Source of the DNA: an uncultured Clostridia bacterium
Lineage (GTDB): Bacteria > Bacillota > Clostridia > Oscillospirales > Oscillospiraceae
Direction: 5' to 3'
Length of the DNA: 64,000 nt
NCBI GenBank assembly: GCA_946550725.1
Contig: CAMNQX010000002.1
Span: forward strand, 62,001 to 126,000
This document shows, one piece after another, positions 18,593-28,274 of this stretch (its first letter is position 1; each line of letters opens with the position of its first letter). Position numbers and translations under genes: made by a program. The notes beneath the pieces were generated by a model. The model was not told where the DNA came from. It saw only the letters and a list, made by a program, of their open reading frames with translations, and did not search any database.

Positions 18593-19972
18593 TTATATCT
18601 GCCCCGAGAGGGTGAACCCACCCCGGCGGATATACCCGGATAGCTTCCCGCTGCTGTTCCATTCCAGAGGTTCGCGGGTGAATTGCTCGGTCGAGTGATA
18701 GCCGGTGAATTTGTACTTGGAAAAGGCGGGGATTGTAAACTTTGTTCCCTCTAATCCACTGTAAGCATCGACTACATCGTAATAAGTGCTGCCAATATCT
18801 CCCCCGCCAAACAGCGCATAATTTCCGACAGACGTTGCGGCAAGATATGTCCTTGCTTGGCTTAATGCGGTTGGAGTAGTGCGGGTTAAGGAGGCGTTAT
18901 AGGCATCAACTACGTTGGAATAGCCTACCTCTCCGCCGCCGTTCCCTCCACCGAACAGCGCATAATTTCCGACAGATGTTGCAGCAAGTAACTGTCTATT
19001 TACGCTTAGTCCTGTCCGAGTGGTACGGGTAAGTGAAGTGCTATAGGCATCGACTACAGTACTGAGACCGCTTCCTGTGCTACCTCCACCGAACAGCGCA
19101 TAGTTACCAACGGACGTTGCTGCAAGATATGTCCTTGCTTGACTTAATGCTGTTGGAGTAGTGCGGGTTAAGGAGGTGTTATAGGCATCAACTACAGCGG
19201 AAGCGCTGCTGCTAGAGGTCCCTCCTCCAAACAACGCATAGTTTCCAACAGGCGCTCCGGCCAGTCTATATCTTGCTACACTTAATGCTGTCGGCGTAGT
19301 GCGGGTTAAGGAGGTGTTATAGGCATCAACTACAGCGGAATAACCACTGCTTTTGTAGTAGCCACCGCCAAACAGCGCATAGTTACCAACAGACGCTGCG
19401 GCAAGGTCTTCTCTCGATTGACTTAACGATGTTTGGGTGGTGTGGGTCAAAGAGGTGTTATAGGCATCAACTGTACCGTATCGATTGCTGCCTTGTCGCC
19501 CACCGCCAAACAGCGCATAGTTACCAACAGACGTTGCGGCAAGACTATATCTCATCTGGCTTAATCCTACTGCCGGAGTAGTGCGGGTCAACGAGACGTT
19601 ATAGGCATCAACTGTGTCTTGACCAGCTCCCCCGTACAGTCCTCCTCCAAATAGTGCGTAGTTGCCAATTTTCGTTGCCGCAAGATTGCTTCTTGCCTGG
19701 CTTAATGCTGTTACCGTAGTACGCCCCAAGGGCGGCTCGGTCCAAACACTATTGAACGTAATATTTGTCGCCGCCCTCAGCGCGTCATCCACGGTCGGGT
19801 CCCCCGTCAACCCAAGCAGGGACGCCGTGGCGTCACTGAGAAACGTGGCCTTGTTCAGCGGCGTGCCGACTTGGGTGGGCTCGTCCGCCCGCTCGAGGGT
19901 GACATACTGCACGCTCCCGTCCGGCATGGTCATTTTGACCCGCCCCGGATAGCGCGGAATTCGGTCTTTCAT
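18593..19972 (-). CDS. Kelch-like seven-repeat phage tail/receptor-binding protein
   Basis: Seven ~46-47 aa repeats of LSxxRxxLAATSVGNYALFGGG-(variable)-VVDAYNTSLTRTTPTA after a VKMTMPDGSVQYVTLERADEPTQVGTPLNKATFLSD leader. Confidence 0.75.
   Translation of the reverse strand: MKDRIPRYPGRVKMTMPDGSVQYVTLERADEPTQVGTPLNKATFLSDATASLLGLTGDPTVDDALRAATNITFNSVWTEPPLGRTTVTALSQARSNLAATKIGNYALFGGGLYGGAGQDTVDAYNVSLTRTTPAVGLSQMRYSLAATSVGNYALFGGGRQGSNRYGTVDAYNTSLTHTTQTSLSQSREDLAAASVGNYALFGGGYYKSSGYSAVVDAYNTSLTRTTPTALSVARYRLAGAPVGNYALFGGGTSSSSASAVVDAYNTSLTRTTPTALSQARTYLAATSVGNYALFGGGSTGSGLSTVVDAYSTSLTRTTRTGLSVNRQLLAATSVGNYALFGGGNGGGEVGYSNVVDAYNASLTRTTPTALSQARTYLAATSVGNYALFGGGDIGSTYYDVVDAYSGLEGTKFTIPAFSKYKFTGYHSTEQFTREPLEWNSSGKLSGYIRRGGFTLSGQI
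18790..19700 (-). repeat. Tandem ~138-141 bp repeats (seven units) in tail gene
   Basis: CAGCGCATA(G/A)TT(A/T)CC(A/G)AC blocks recur about every 140 bp from ~18815 to ~19655. Confidence 0.85.
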
Positions 19973-20307
19973 TGCGTATCAGCTCCTTTCCCGCAGACTG
20001 GAACGTAGACGTGCGCTTTTCTGATCTCCTCGCCGATTCGATAGGTATAGGTGAGGACGTAGTTTGTGGGTCTCTTGGGCTCCAGGAGGGCGGAGAGGAC
20101 ATAGTCCCCCACGTCTCGCCGGATAACGTCACACGGGCCCTGGTCCTCAACTTCCTGGGCGGAGCGGAGGACATAGGTGGCGTCAGTGACGGCGAAGTCT
20201 TGCCCATCTGGGAGCGCCACCTCCAGGAAAACGTTCTTTCTCTCCCCGAGGATGAAAGGGATGGTTTTTGTCGGGGATGCTCCCCACATGGGGATCCCTC
20301 CTTTCAC
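19969..20307 (-). CDS. Phage tail-associated hypothetical protein
   Basis: 112 aa ORF overlapping the next gene start; collinear in tail operon. Confidence 0.55.
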   Translation of the reverse strand: MKGGIPMWGASPTKTIPFILGERKNVFLEVALPDGQDFAVTDATYVLRSAQEVEDQGPCDVIRRDVGDYVLSALLEPKRPTNYVLTYTYRIGEEIRKAHVYVPVCGKGADTQ

Positions 20308-20597
20308 TTAAAGGTCTCCTTGATCTGCGGAGATACGCCGAAGGTCTCCCGGACATCACGGACACTCCAGCGGTCCCCGGTGCATAAAATGAACACCCTG
20401 GTCTGGAGTTTGGTGGGATCGAAGGTCACCAGGACGGTGGCAAAATAGCCCACGTTGCCGGCGGCGTCCTCCGCCCACAGCTCCATGATGTAGGTGGAGT
20501 CAGGAGCCGGTGGGACGGTGGTCACCCACCGTCCCGAGGGCTCCCGATCAAAACTGATCCGGGTCCCGTTACACTGGCCCCACAGCTTGACCACCAT
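20304..20597 (-). CDS. Phage protein with Ig-like/PF13754-type fold (putative)
   Basis: DSTYIMELWAEDAAGNVGYFATVLVTFDPTKLQ. Confidence 0.55.
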   Translation of the reverse strand: MVVKLWGQCNGTRISFDREPSGRWVTTVPPAPDSTYIMELWAEDAAGNVGYFATVLVTFDPTKLQTRVFILCTGDRWSVRDVRETFGVSPQIKETFK

Positions 20598-20601
20598 CGG
20601 C

Positions 20602-21507
20602 TCAGGTATCCGAGACGACCACGGTGACCACGTAGGTCTTGCCGGCGTCCACGGGGTTGGGCACCAGGGTCACGGACTCGATCACAGGGATGGAGGTGTC
20701 CAGGGTCACCGTCCTGGAGACCGTGGTGGTCTTCCCTGCCGCGTCGGTGGCTGTGACCTGAATGGTGTTGGCTCCCTCGCTGAGGGTGACCGAGGTGGAG
20801 AAGCTGCCGTCGGGGTTGACCGTGATGGCGTTCGCGGCGGCGCCGTTCACCGAGACCTTCAGGGTCACGGGAGAGCTGGTGGCGTCGTTGGTGGTGCCCT
20901 CCACCTGGACGGCGCTCTTGTTGGTGATGGTACCATCCACAGGCGCGGCAATGTTCAGGGTGGGCGGCACAGTGTCGATGGTCACCGACACGCTCACGGG
21001 GGCAGCCGCGTTGCCGTCGTTGTCGCTGACGCTGAAGCTGAAGGTGTGAGCGCCCTCACCCAGAGCTGCGGTCGGGGTATACTCACAGGAGTAGCCGTTG
21101 GTGGCCTGGGTCTTGGTGATGCCCGAGGTGATCACGCTGCCGCCATCGATCTTGATGCCGATGGTGGCCGGGTCGATCCCGGAATCGGGGTCGGTGACCG
21201 TCCACTTGATGGTAGGCTGGGCCGACGTGATGTACGCCCCCGCCGTGGGGTAGGTCACGACCACGGTGGGCTTGTTTTTCTCCAGGACGCGCAGGGCTAG
21301 GCCCGGAAACTCGGTCACAGTGCCCGTGGCCTTGTTCCCGGCGGTGTCCTCCACCACTACTGTACCGTGGAATTTGTGGTCGGAGTTCGCGTTCCAGCTG
21401 GTGGTGTTGGGGGCCACCACGGTACCCTTATAAGAGCCAGAGGCACTGTCCAGGGTCAGGTCCACGGTCTGTCCGTTCAGGGTGAATTTAACCGATTTGA
21501 TGGACAT
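20602..21507 (-). CDS. Phage Ig-like repeat virion protein
   Basis: VVTYPTAGAYITSAQPTIKWTVTDPDSGIDP..., LNIAAPVDGTITNKSAVQVEGTTND..., EGANTIQVTATDAAGKTTTVSRTVTLDTSIP: several beta-sandwich Ig-like units. Confidence 0.75.
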   Translation of the reverse strand: MSIKSVKFTLNGQTVDLTLDSASGSYKGTVVAPNTTSWNANSDHKFHGTVVVEDTAGNKATGTVTEFPGLALRVLEKNKPTVVVTYPTAGAYITSAQPTIKWTVTDPDSGIDPATIGIKIDGGSVITSGITKTQATNGYSCEYTPTAALGEGAHTFSFSVSDNDGNAAAPVSVSVTIDTVPPTLNIAAPVDGTITNKSAVQVEGTTNDATSSPVTLKVSVNGAAANAITVNPDGSFSTSVTLSEGANTIQVTATDAAGKTTTVSRTVTLDTSIPVIESVTLVPNPVDAGKTYVVTVVVSDT

Positions 21508-21531
21508 TTTGGGTCACTCCTTTTTCAAAGT

Positions 21532-21705
21532 TTAAGGCCATTCTCCAGCCTCCACTGTGCCGGAATAGGGGTAGACTGGGGAGAGGATCTTGGTGATCTC
21601 CTCCACAGTGACGGCAATCGCGTAAGTCGCACCGGCCGCCACGGTGGTTGGACTGAGGCCTGCGGTTCGGATCACCGGCAGGGTGATCACGGTGGGATTA
21701 TCCAT
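21532..21705 (-). CDS. Small phage tail-region protein (57 aa)
   Basis: MDNPTVITLPVIRTAGLSPTTVAAGATYAIAVTVEEITKILSPVYPYSGTVEAGEWP; overlaps upstream gene end. Confidence 0.5.
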   Translation of the reverse strand: MDNPTVITLPVIRTAGLSPTTVAAGATYAIAVTVEEITKILSPVYPYSGTVEAGEWP

Positions 21706-22219
21706 ACGCCGGCACCTCCCCACACTCCACCTCACCGCTATAGATCCAGGCCTGCTCCATATTCTGGATAAGCTGCTCCACATCGGCCAGGATCTTCTCC
21801 ACGGCGTTGGCGTCCTGCCAGGTGAAGGCCGGCAAGTCGTCTGGCACCTGAAGCGTGTCCGGAAACACGGGAACCACAGAGCGGATCTTTTCTACCTGGG
21901 CCAAGTAGCTTTGGAGCTGGACCATGGTGGGCACGTCGGGAAGTTCTCCCCCCACCCAGTCGGTTTTGACCGACACATCCACCGAGTAGCCGTGGGTCTC
22001 AAACCACTGGGCCAGATACTGCAGCGCAGCCCCCACCCGGTTCAGGTCGGAGGCGTTATAGGCGCCCTTCAGTCCGGCGTCCCACTCGGCCTTCTCGCTC
22101 GGCGTTCCAATAAATATCGGCTTGCCGTCGTTTCCCGGGACCCAGAGCTTGGCGAGGGTGTATACCCGCTCCACGTCGGCGGCGGTGCGGTCGTAGATCA
22201 AGGTATCAATGACGGACAC
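21698..22219 (-). CDS. Phage tail-region protein
   Basis: MSVIDTLIYDRTAADVERVYTLAKLW...; collinear with tail genes. Confidence 0.6.
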   Translation of the reverse strand: MSVIDTLIYDRTAADVERVYTLAKLWVPGNDGKPIFIGTPSEKAEWDAGLKGAYNASDLNRVGAALQYLAQWFETHGYSVDVSVKTDWVGGELPDVPTMVQLQSYLAQVEKIRSVVPVFPDTLQVPDDLPAFTWQDANAVEKILADVEQLIQNMEQAWIYSGEVECGEVPAYG

Positions 22220-22231
22220 GTTTTCCCCTCC

Positions 22232-23824
22232 TTACTGGGCCTCGGCGGGTGGTACTAAAAACTGGCTCTTGCATCCAGCCAGTATCCCGCCGAAGATGTT
22301 CAGGGTCTGGTAGATCCTGCGGCCCTGGGTGGTGGCCTGGGGATTGAGTTCCACCGTGTCCCAGTCGCCGATCTCGCTGGATGGGTCGCCCCGGCCGGTG
22401 GTGGAAATCTTCTGACCGCCATACCAGGAAAGTATCTGCTCAGCCACGGCCTTGGCCTGGGTCTGGGTGTGGACGAAGGGGTTGTTGACGGTGAGGTTCT
22501 GGGAGCTGGACTCCCGCCCGGCGGCGGTGTAGACCGGGGGTTTCTCGCTGCCGTCAAAGATGGTCACGGTGACCGAGGCCATATCCTTGTTGGCTGCGAT
22601 CTGAGGATAGGCGGTCAGGTTGTCCAGAGTGAGCGTGGTGCCCAGATTGGACACCGGCTCCACCACCAGGTCGCCGGTCTGATTCCCCGCCCGGGGCCAG
22701 GCCCCGGCGATCATGCAGGCGTACCGTAGTATGTCCCCACAGCTCAGGCCGGTGATGTCCTCGGCGCTGTTGGCGGTCACCGCCGTGTTGGCGATGGAGG
22801 GGACCACGGTGTACTTGCCCACAAAGTTGACCCCCAACTGGGCCACCACGGCCTCCACCCACCCCCGCAAGGTGGTGGGAAGGGCCTCCGGGAGGACAAA
22901 GCTCCGGCCCGTGAGCAGGCCGATGATGTCCACCATGGTCCACGTCATGGAGAGGGACGCGGCCCCGGTTTTCCAGCCTCCCTGGTACTGGTAGTAGACC
23001 CCTACCGGGAGGAACTCGTCGGTGCCGTCCGGGAGCCGGACCCCCATGGAGATCTGGATGCCCTGCCGGTCCTCCAGGGAGGCGATCAGGCCTCCTGGCT
23101 GCCCCGGGTCAAAGCGGTGGGCGGAGTTGTCCATGGCGATGGTCATAGTGCCGTAAGGCAGCGAGACGCAGGATGGGTCCCCCTGCTGCTTAATGTCTAC
23201 GCTCACCAGGTCGTCATTGTCCCATGTCTCGTAGATGCCCAGGACCACCTCAGACACCCGGGCCATGCGGCCCGGGATGCCGGAGGCCTGAAAGATCACC
23301 CGCAGCGCCGTGGGGTCATGGACCGTAAAATCGTAAAAGCTGACGCTCTTGGCGGTGTTGCCGACGACCTCCCGGCTCCACCCCACCGTCTCTCCGGAGA
23401 GGACCTGCACCGTGAAGTTGGACGGCAAACCGTAGATGGGATCTGTCTCAAAAAATACGGCGCAGGCCTGCAGGATGGAGACCCCGGAAAAGTTGACCTC
23501 CACCCATGGGCCGCTCTGGTATGTACCCTCGCCATCCGAGGCCGCGGCGGAGGTAAACGCCTGCTGGCCCTGGACGGGGCCGTTGCCGTAGATTTCCCGG
23601 CTGCTGTCCAGGGGCCAGGCGTTTGGTTCCAGGGTGGCATAGGGGTGGGATTGGGCAAAGACCTTGTCGGTGAGCTGGGAGAGTTGGGCAAAGGGAGCGG
23701 CGCCGCCGCTGGCGGGGACCCCCTCCACGATATCGGGGGAGATGACCTCCACCACGGCCCGAGCCACCACCCGCCGGGAATCTGCAACCACAGCCTCCCG
23801 GAAAGCTGGCGAGGCGTTAAGCAT
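22232..23824 (-). CDS. Phage baseplate/minor tail protein
   Basis: MLNASPAFREAVVADSRRVVARAVVEVISPD... large structural ORF downstream of Dit-like gene. Confidence 0.65.
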   Translation of the reverse strand: MLNASPAFREAVVADSRRVVARAVVEVISPDIVEGVPASGGAAPFAQLSQLTDKVFAQSHPYATLEPNAWPLDSSREIYGNGPVQGQQAFTSAAASDGEGTYQSGPWVEVNFSGVSILQACAVFFETDPIYGLPSNFTVQVLSGETVGWSREVVGNTAKSVSFYDFTVHDPTALRVIFQASGIPGRMARVSEVVLGIYETWDNDDLVSVDIKQQGDPSCVSLPYGTMTIAMDNSAHRFDPGQPGGLIASLEDRQGIQISMGVRLPDGTDEFLPVGVYYQYQGGWKTGAASLSMTWTMVDIIGLLTGRSFVLPEALPTTLRGWVEAVVAQLGVNFVGKYTVVPSIANTAVTANSAEDITGLSCGDILRYACMIAGAWPRAGNQTGDLVVEPVSNLGTTLTLDNLTAYPQIAANKDMASVTVTIFDGSEKPPVYTAAGRESSSQNLTVNNPFVHTQTQAKAVAEQILSWYGGQKISTTGRGDPSSEIGDWDTVELNPQATTQGRRIYQTLNIFGGILAGCKSQFLVPPAEAQ

Positions 23825-24191
23825 GGGCAGACACCTCCCGGAGGGTGAAGGCGATATTGTGCCAGTATGCCTTGCCGTTTCGGCTGAAAGCAAAAGTGGG
23901 GTTGGTCAGCTGGGTCTTGAGAAACCGGGACGTGACCAGCGTGTCCCCAGTGTCCGGCAAGTAGCTCACCGGGAAGGATCCGCCAGAGCGGAGGACGTTA
24001 AGCAGCGGCCTGCAGAGCTCGTCCCCAAGATAGTCATAGCTCCAGGAGATTATCTGGACCTTGCCCCTCAGCTCGGTCACCAGGCGGGGAGAGATCATCT
24101 CCAGCTGGGTGCCGATGTCCTGCTCATAGCAGCTGTAGCGGTCCCGGCTCGTCTCGGGGAGCACCAGACCGTTGATAATAAGCTGGGTCAT
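23817..24191 (-). CDS. Phage distal-tail-like protein
   Basis: MTQLIINGLVLPETSRDRYSCYEQDIGTQLEMISPRLVTELRGKVQIISWSYDYLGDE; follows tape measure. Confidence 0.6.
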   Translation of the reverse strand: MTQLIINGLVLPETSRDRYSCYEQDIGTQLEMISPRLVTELRGKVQIISWSYDYLGDELCRPLLNVLRSGGSFPVSYLPDTGDTLVTSRFLKTQLTNPTFAFSRNGKAYWHNIAFTLREVSAHA

Positions 24192-24208
24192 GGGGTTATC
24201 TCCTTCCC

Positions 24209-24227
24209 GGTGTCCAAGTTGGACACC
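24209..24227. repeat. Dispersed prophage palindrome, site 1
   Basis: GGTGTCCAA-G-TTGGACACC, perfect arms, between tape measure stop and next gene. Confidence 0.9.
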
Positions 24228-27200
24228 TTACATCGCGTCGCTGGGATCATCCCGCATGGCGGCCCGCAGGTCGGGGAGCAGCCACCGGGCCACGGTCATG
24301 CCCTCCGGGGTCTGGAGCACAATGGTGGCAGACTGGGGGAGGTTGGACCCAGCGCCGGTTACGGCAGTCTGGACACCGTTGACCATGCCAGCCATCAGGT
24401 CGGCAAAGTCAGGCTGGGCGTTGGAGGCCGTCAAGCCGGGCACAGTCAGGTTGGCGGAAACCGCCCCTGCGTCGAAGTTGAGCCCGGACTGAATCTCCCT
24501 CCGCACCTTGGCAAAGTCCTCTTCCCAGCCCTGCGCCAGGCCCAAGGCCATATTGCCGCCGATGGACGCGAACACGGTGGAGGGGGAGTGGATGCCCAGT
24601 GTGTCCTTGGCTGCCGCGATGGTCGCCTTTGCCATCTCCACCGCCGCGTTGATGACGGTGCTGTTGTGGTCCCGGATTCCCTGCGCCAGGCCGTCCACCA
24701 GGGACTTGCCGATGTCGGGGGCGTTAGAATCAAAGAGCTGCTCCAGCGCCTGCATCTGCTCGGTCACCTTTTGGTCCGTCTCGTCCTTCAGACTGGCTAG
24801 CTCCTTCTCCGCCTGGGCCGCCGCCAGCTCGTGCTTTTTGGCGTAGAGGTCGGTGTAGGTCTGGAGCTGGTCGTCGTCCATGTTGAGCAGCGCGTCCAGC
24901 TGTCCGGCGACCTTTGGCCCCATCGCCCTGATCTCCTCGATCAAGTCGTCCGGGACAAAGGAGCGCTCCGCCAGTTGGTCCAGGCCGGCGTAAAAGCTAC
25001 CCAGGCTCTCAACCTGGCTGTCCAGGTTTTTGATCAGCTCTTTGGCGCTGACCTTCTCCGCCTCGGCGGCCTTATTAAACAGACCGTAGATGCCATAGAT
25101 GGACTCCGTCCGCTTAGCCAAGGCATCGTCATATTCCTTCTGGATCGTTTCCGCGGTCGCAAAGATCTCTTTCGCCGAGGCCTCGAACTCGGTCATCACC
25201 TTCTCGCGGAGGCTATATACCTGCTCCTCGGCCTTTTGGTATTGTTCCGATCCCGCCAGGACCCGCTTCTGGGCGTCCTCCCAGATAGCCAGCTGCTCGG
25301 CTGTGGTCGTGCCCTGGAGCTTGACTGCCTTCTGTGCGCTGCTGATGACTGCGTCATCATGCTCCTTCTGGATCTGTTGCCGCAGGTCAAAGATCTGCTC
25401 CTCCGCATCGGCATACTGCTGGGATCCCTTGACAAACTGGCTCTGGATGGTTTCCCAAACATCCACCTGGTCCTGCAGCGATAGCTGCAAATACTTGGTG
25501 TTCTTGTCCAGCCAGTCCTTAGAGGCGGTGTAGACGTTTTTCGCCAGGGCGTCGGCGGCCTTTGTCGCCTTGTTGGAGCTCTTATCGAGACCCTGGGCCA
25601 CGCCAAGCCCCATGTTATAGCCAATCTGGTCCCTGAACAGCGTAGAGGGAGAGTGGATGCCCAGGAAGCTCTTGACGCTGTCCACGATGCCGCCGAAAAA
25701 TCCTGTGACCTTCTCCTTGATCCAGCCCGCCATCCCCGTGATGCCCTCCCAGATGCCGGACACAATGTTTTTGCCGATGTCCATGATCTTAGAGGCATAG
25801 GTGGCAAAGCCATTGACGATGGCGGAGATGATCTGGGGGATAGACTGGACCAGCTGCGGGATAGCCTGGATAAGTCCAGCGGCTAGTTTGACGATCAGGT
25901 CAATTCCCGCCTGGATGATTTTGGGGAGGTTATTGGCAATGCCCATCACCAGGTTCTGGATGATGACGGGGGCCTGCTCCACCAGCCGGGGAAGCCCCTC
26001 GATCAGCCCGTCAGCCAAGGCCATGATCAGACCAATGGCGGAATCCACCATCTTGCCCAGGCTGTCCGGGTCGGTCAGGGTCTCAGCCAACTGCAAAATG
26101 GCGTCGATAGCCACTGGGATGAGCTCCGGGAGCTGCTCGGTGAGGCCGTCCGCCAGCGTGGTGATGATGGTGATAGCGCTGTCCAAGAGCTCAGGCGCCT
26201 TTTCGATCAGACTGGTAGCCAAAGTATTGACGGCGTCCAGTGCCACCGGCACCAGAACAGGAAGCGCCTCCATGAGGCCGTCTACCAAACCATCGATGAG
26301 GGCGGTGGCGGCGTCCAGCAAGGCCGGCACTACATCCTCCACCAGGCCCGGCAGTTCCTCCGCGATCACTGGGGCCAGCTGCTTGATGGCTTCTCCCATG
26401 CCGGACAGAGCCTGCTCCAGCACCGGGAGGATATTCTGACCCAGAGTGACCACGCTGTCCACCAGGTTGGTGATAAGCTGGTCCATGTCGGCGTCCTCGT
26501 CTGCCATTCCGGTAATCAGGTTGCTCCAGGCCGCCTTCATGGCGTTGGCGCTGCCCTCGATGGTGGTGCTGGCTTCCTGGGCCGTGGCACCGGCGATGCC
26601 CATGTTTTCCTGGACCAGGTGGATGGCTTCCACCACGTCGGCGTAGTTGGAGATATCAAATTTGCGCCCCATCGCACTGGGGAGTTGCTCCGCATCTTTG
26701 AGGAGCCGCTCCATCTCGCTCTTGGTGCCGCCGTACCCCAGCTTGAGGTTGTCCAGCATGGTGTAGTTTTGCTTGGCAAAACCCTGATAGGCAAACTGGA
26801 TAGATTCCATGGAGGTGCCCATCTTGTTGGCGTTGTCAGCCATGTCGGTGATGGCGACGTCGGCGACCTGGGCGGCTTTTGCCGTGTCTCCGTCCAGGGA
26901 GGCGATCAGCGCCGCCGAGAAAGAGGTCACCGTCTCCATATAGTCGTTGGCTGAGAGCCCGGCGGTCTTGTAGGCGTCGTTGGCGTTCTTGAGCACCTCC
27001 GCCTGGGCTGTCTCCAGCTGGCGGTAGGTGCTCTCCACTTCGGCAACGGTCTTGCCCTGGTCTGCCGCGTACTCCTGCAGGCTCTTGCCGCCTGCGCCGA
27101 AGAGGGTCTCCACACCGCCCACCAGCTGCTCATATTCCGCATAGCCTTCCAGCGACTGCTTTGCCAGCGCACCGATGGCTGCGCTGGCAGCCGCCAGACC

Positions 27201-27680
27201 GGCAGCGGCAGCCTTGCCCACTGCCGCCATGGCGGACCCCATAGCCTTCGCCGCCCCGCCGACCTTCTCGCCCATGCCGGAGAACTTGTCCCCGGTCTCC
27301 TCGGCAGTCTTGCCGTGGTCTTTCAGGGTCTCGTTGTTCTTCCGGATTTCGGCCTCTGCCTTATTCAGTTCGGCCTGGGTTTCGTTCACCGCCCGCTGCC
27401 ACTTCTGGGTCCGCTCGTCGGTTTCGCCAAAGGCGGCAGCGCTCTCAGCCAGCATCTTTTTCTGGAGGTCCAGCTTGGAGCTCAACTCGGTGACCGTCTT
27501 GCCCAGCACTTGGTTCTGGGCAGTCAAGGCCTTCTCCGAGTTTTCCTGCCCAATGAAAGCGGTGGTGACCACCTTCATTTCGGATCCAAGGGTCTTTAGG
27601 TTGGTGGTGATGCTGGAAATCTGCTTGCGAAATTCAGCCTCGCCGTCCATGCCGATTTTCGGGCCAAGATCATAGGGCAT
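24228..27680 (-). CDS. Phage tail tape measure protein
   Basis: 1150 aa; N-terminal coiled coil, long hydrophobic repeats, FFGGIVDSVKSFLGIHSPSTLFRDQIGYNMGLGVAQG. Confidence 0.95.
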   Translation of the reverse strand: MPYDLGPKIGMDGEAEFRKQISSITTNLKTLGSEMKVVTTAFIGQENSEKALTAQNQVLGKTVTELSSKLDLQKKMLAESAAAFGETDERTQKWQRAVNETQAELNKAEAEIRKNNETLKDHGKTAEETGDKFSGMGEKVGGAAKAMGSAMAAVGKAAAAGLAAASAAIGALAKQSLEGYAEYEQLVGGVETLFGAGGKSLQEYAADQGKTVAEVESTYRQLETAQAEVLKNANDAYKTAGLSANDYMETVTSFSAALIASLDGDTAKAAQVADVAITDMADNANKMGTSMESIQFAYQGFAKQNYTMLDNLKLGYGGTKSEMERLLKDAEQLPSAMGRKFDISNYADVVEAIHLVQENMGIAGATAQEASTTIEGSANAMKAAWSNLITGMADEDADMDQLITNLVDSVVTLGQNILPVLEQALSGMGEAIKQLAPVIAEELPGLVEDVVPALLDAATALIDGLVDGLMEALPVLVPVALDAVNTLATSLIEKAPELLDSAITIITTLADGLTEQLPELIPVAIDAILQLAETLTDPDSLGKMVDSAIGLIMALADGLIEGLPRLVEQAPVIIQNLVMGIANNLPKIIQAGIDLIVKLAAGLIQAIPQLVQSIPQIISAIVNGFATYASKIMDIGKNIVSGIWEGITGMAGWIKEKVTGFFGGIVDSVKSFLGIHSPSTLFRDQIGYNMGLGVAQGLDKSSNKATKAADALAKNVYTASKDWLDKNTKYLQLSLQDQVDVWETIQSQFVKGSQQYADAEEQIFDLRQQIQKEHDDAVISSAQKAVKLQGTTTAEQLAIWEDAQKRVLAGSEQYQKAEEQVYSLREKVMTEFEASAKEIFATAETIQKEYDDALAKRTESIYGIYGLFNKAAEAEKVSAKELIKNLDSQVESLGSFYAGLDQLAERSFVPDDLIEEIRAMGPKVAGQLDALLNMDDDQLQTYTDLYAKKHELAAAQAEKELASLKDETDQKVTEQMQALEQLFDSNAPDIGKSLVDGLAQGIRDHNSTVINAAVEMAKATIAAAKDTLGIHSPSTVFASIGGNMALGLAQGWEEDFAKVRREIQSGLNFDAGAVSANLTVPGLTASNAQPDFADLMAGMVNGVQTAVTGAGSNLPQSATIVLQTPEGMTVARWLLPDLRAAMRDDPSDAM

Positions 27681-27691
27681 AGGTGATCACC

Positions 27692-28257
27692 TCACTTCCA
27701 TTCCAGGAGGCGCCAGAAGTCCTCCTCGGTTTCTTTGTGCTTCTGGGTATAGCCATCCACCTTGATTTGGTCGATGGCTACCAGGTCCAGGAGCTCCCCA
27801 AATGGGAGGCACCTGGTCTCCTGGTAGCCAAGGCCAAGGTGGAGGCCATACCACAGGTACCACGCCGGGCTTATTGGTCCTTCTGCTCTCCGTCCGGCGT
27901 GGCGACGGCGTTTTTTGGCGGTTCCGCCTCTACCTGCCGCTCCGAGCCGTTGGTGATGGTCTCAGCCACCTTGGCCCGCAGCCCCATCAGCTCGCTCAGG
28001 TCGCAGCAGTCACGGATGTCCTCCTCCGAGAGCGCCGGCGCAGCCTCTAGCCCCTTGCGCTTGGCGTAGCTCTCGCCGGCGGTCATCATCCGGGCCAGTG
28101 CCCAGATAACCGTCCGCAGCTGGGTGGCCTGGTCGCCGTCCAGGGCGCTGAAAAAGCCCTCCAGCGTGCCGAACTTGTCGCAGGCGTCCTCCACCACGCC
28201 GGCGGAGAAGCAGAGCATCCGCTCCTGCCCGTCCAGGGTGATTGTTGCCGTCCTCAT
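27692..28257 (-). CDS. Phage tail assembly chaperone with -1 frameshift extension (G/GT-type)
   Basis: Frame 0 (27871-28257) ends ...EPPKNAVATPDGEQKDQ*. A -1 shift at AAAAAAC (27910-27916) stays open and yields ...RRRHAGRRAEGPISPAWYLWYGLHLGLGYQETRCLPFGELLDLVAIDQIKVDGYTQKHKETEEDFWRLLEWK*, ending 12 bp before the tape measure start. Confidence 0.85.
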
Positions 28258-28274
28258 TCAGCGTCCCTCCGATC

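Noticed and set aside
18790-19700. Possible CRISPR array or diversity-generating retroelement in the ~140-bp repeat region
   Set aside because: Repeats are long, coding and in frame (Kelch-like); no spacer-type architecture, Cas genes or reverse transcriptase in the window.
24209-24227. Interpreting the dispersed palindromes as repressor (CI) operators
   Set aside because: The repressor/cro intergenic region lacks the motif and instead has three YAACA-N7-TGTTR sites, so the palindrome is more likely read by another protein.
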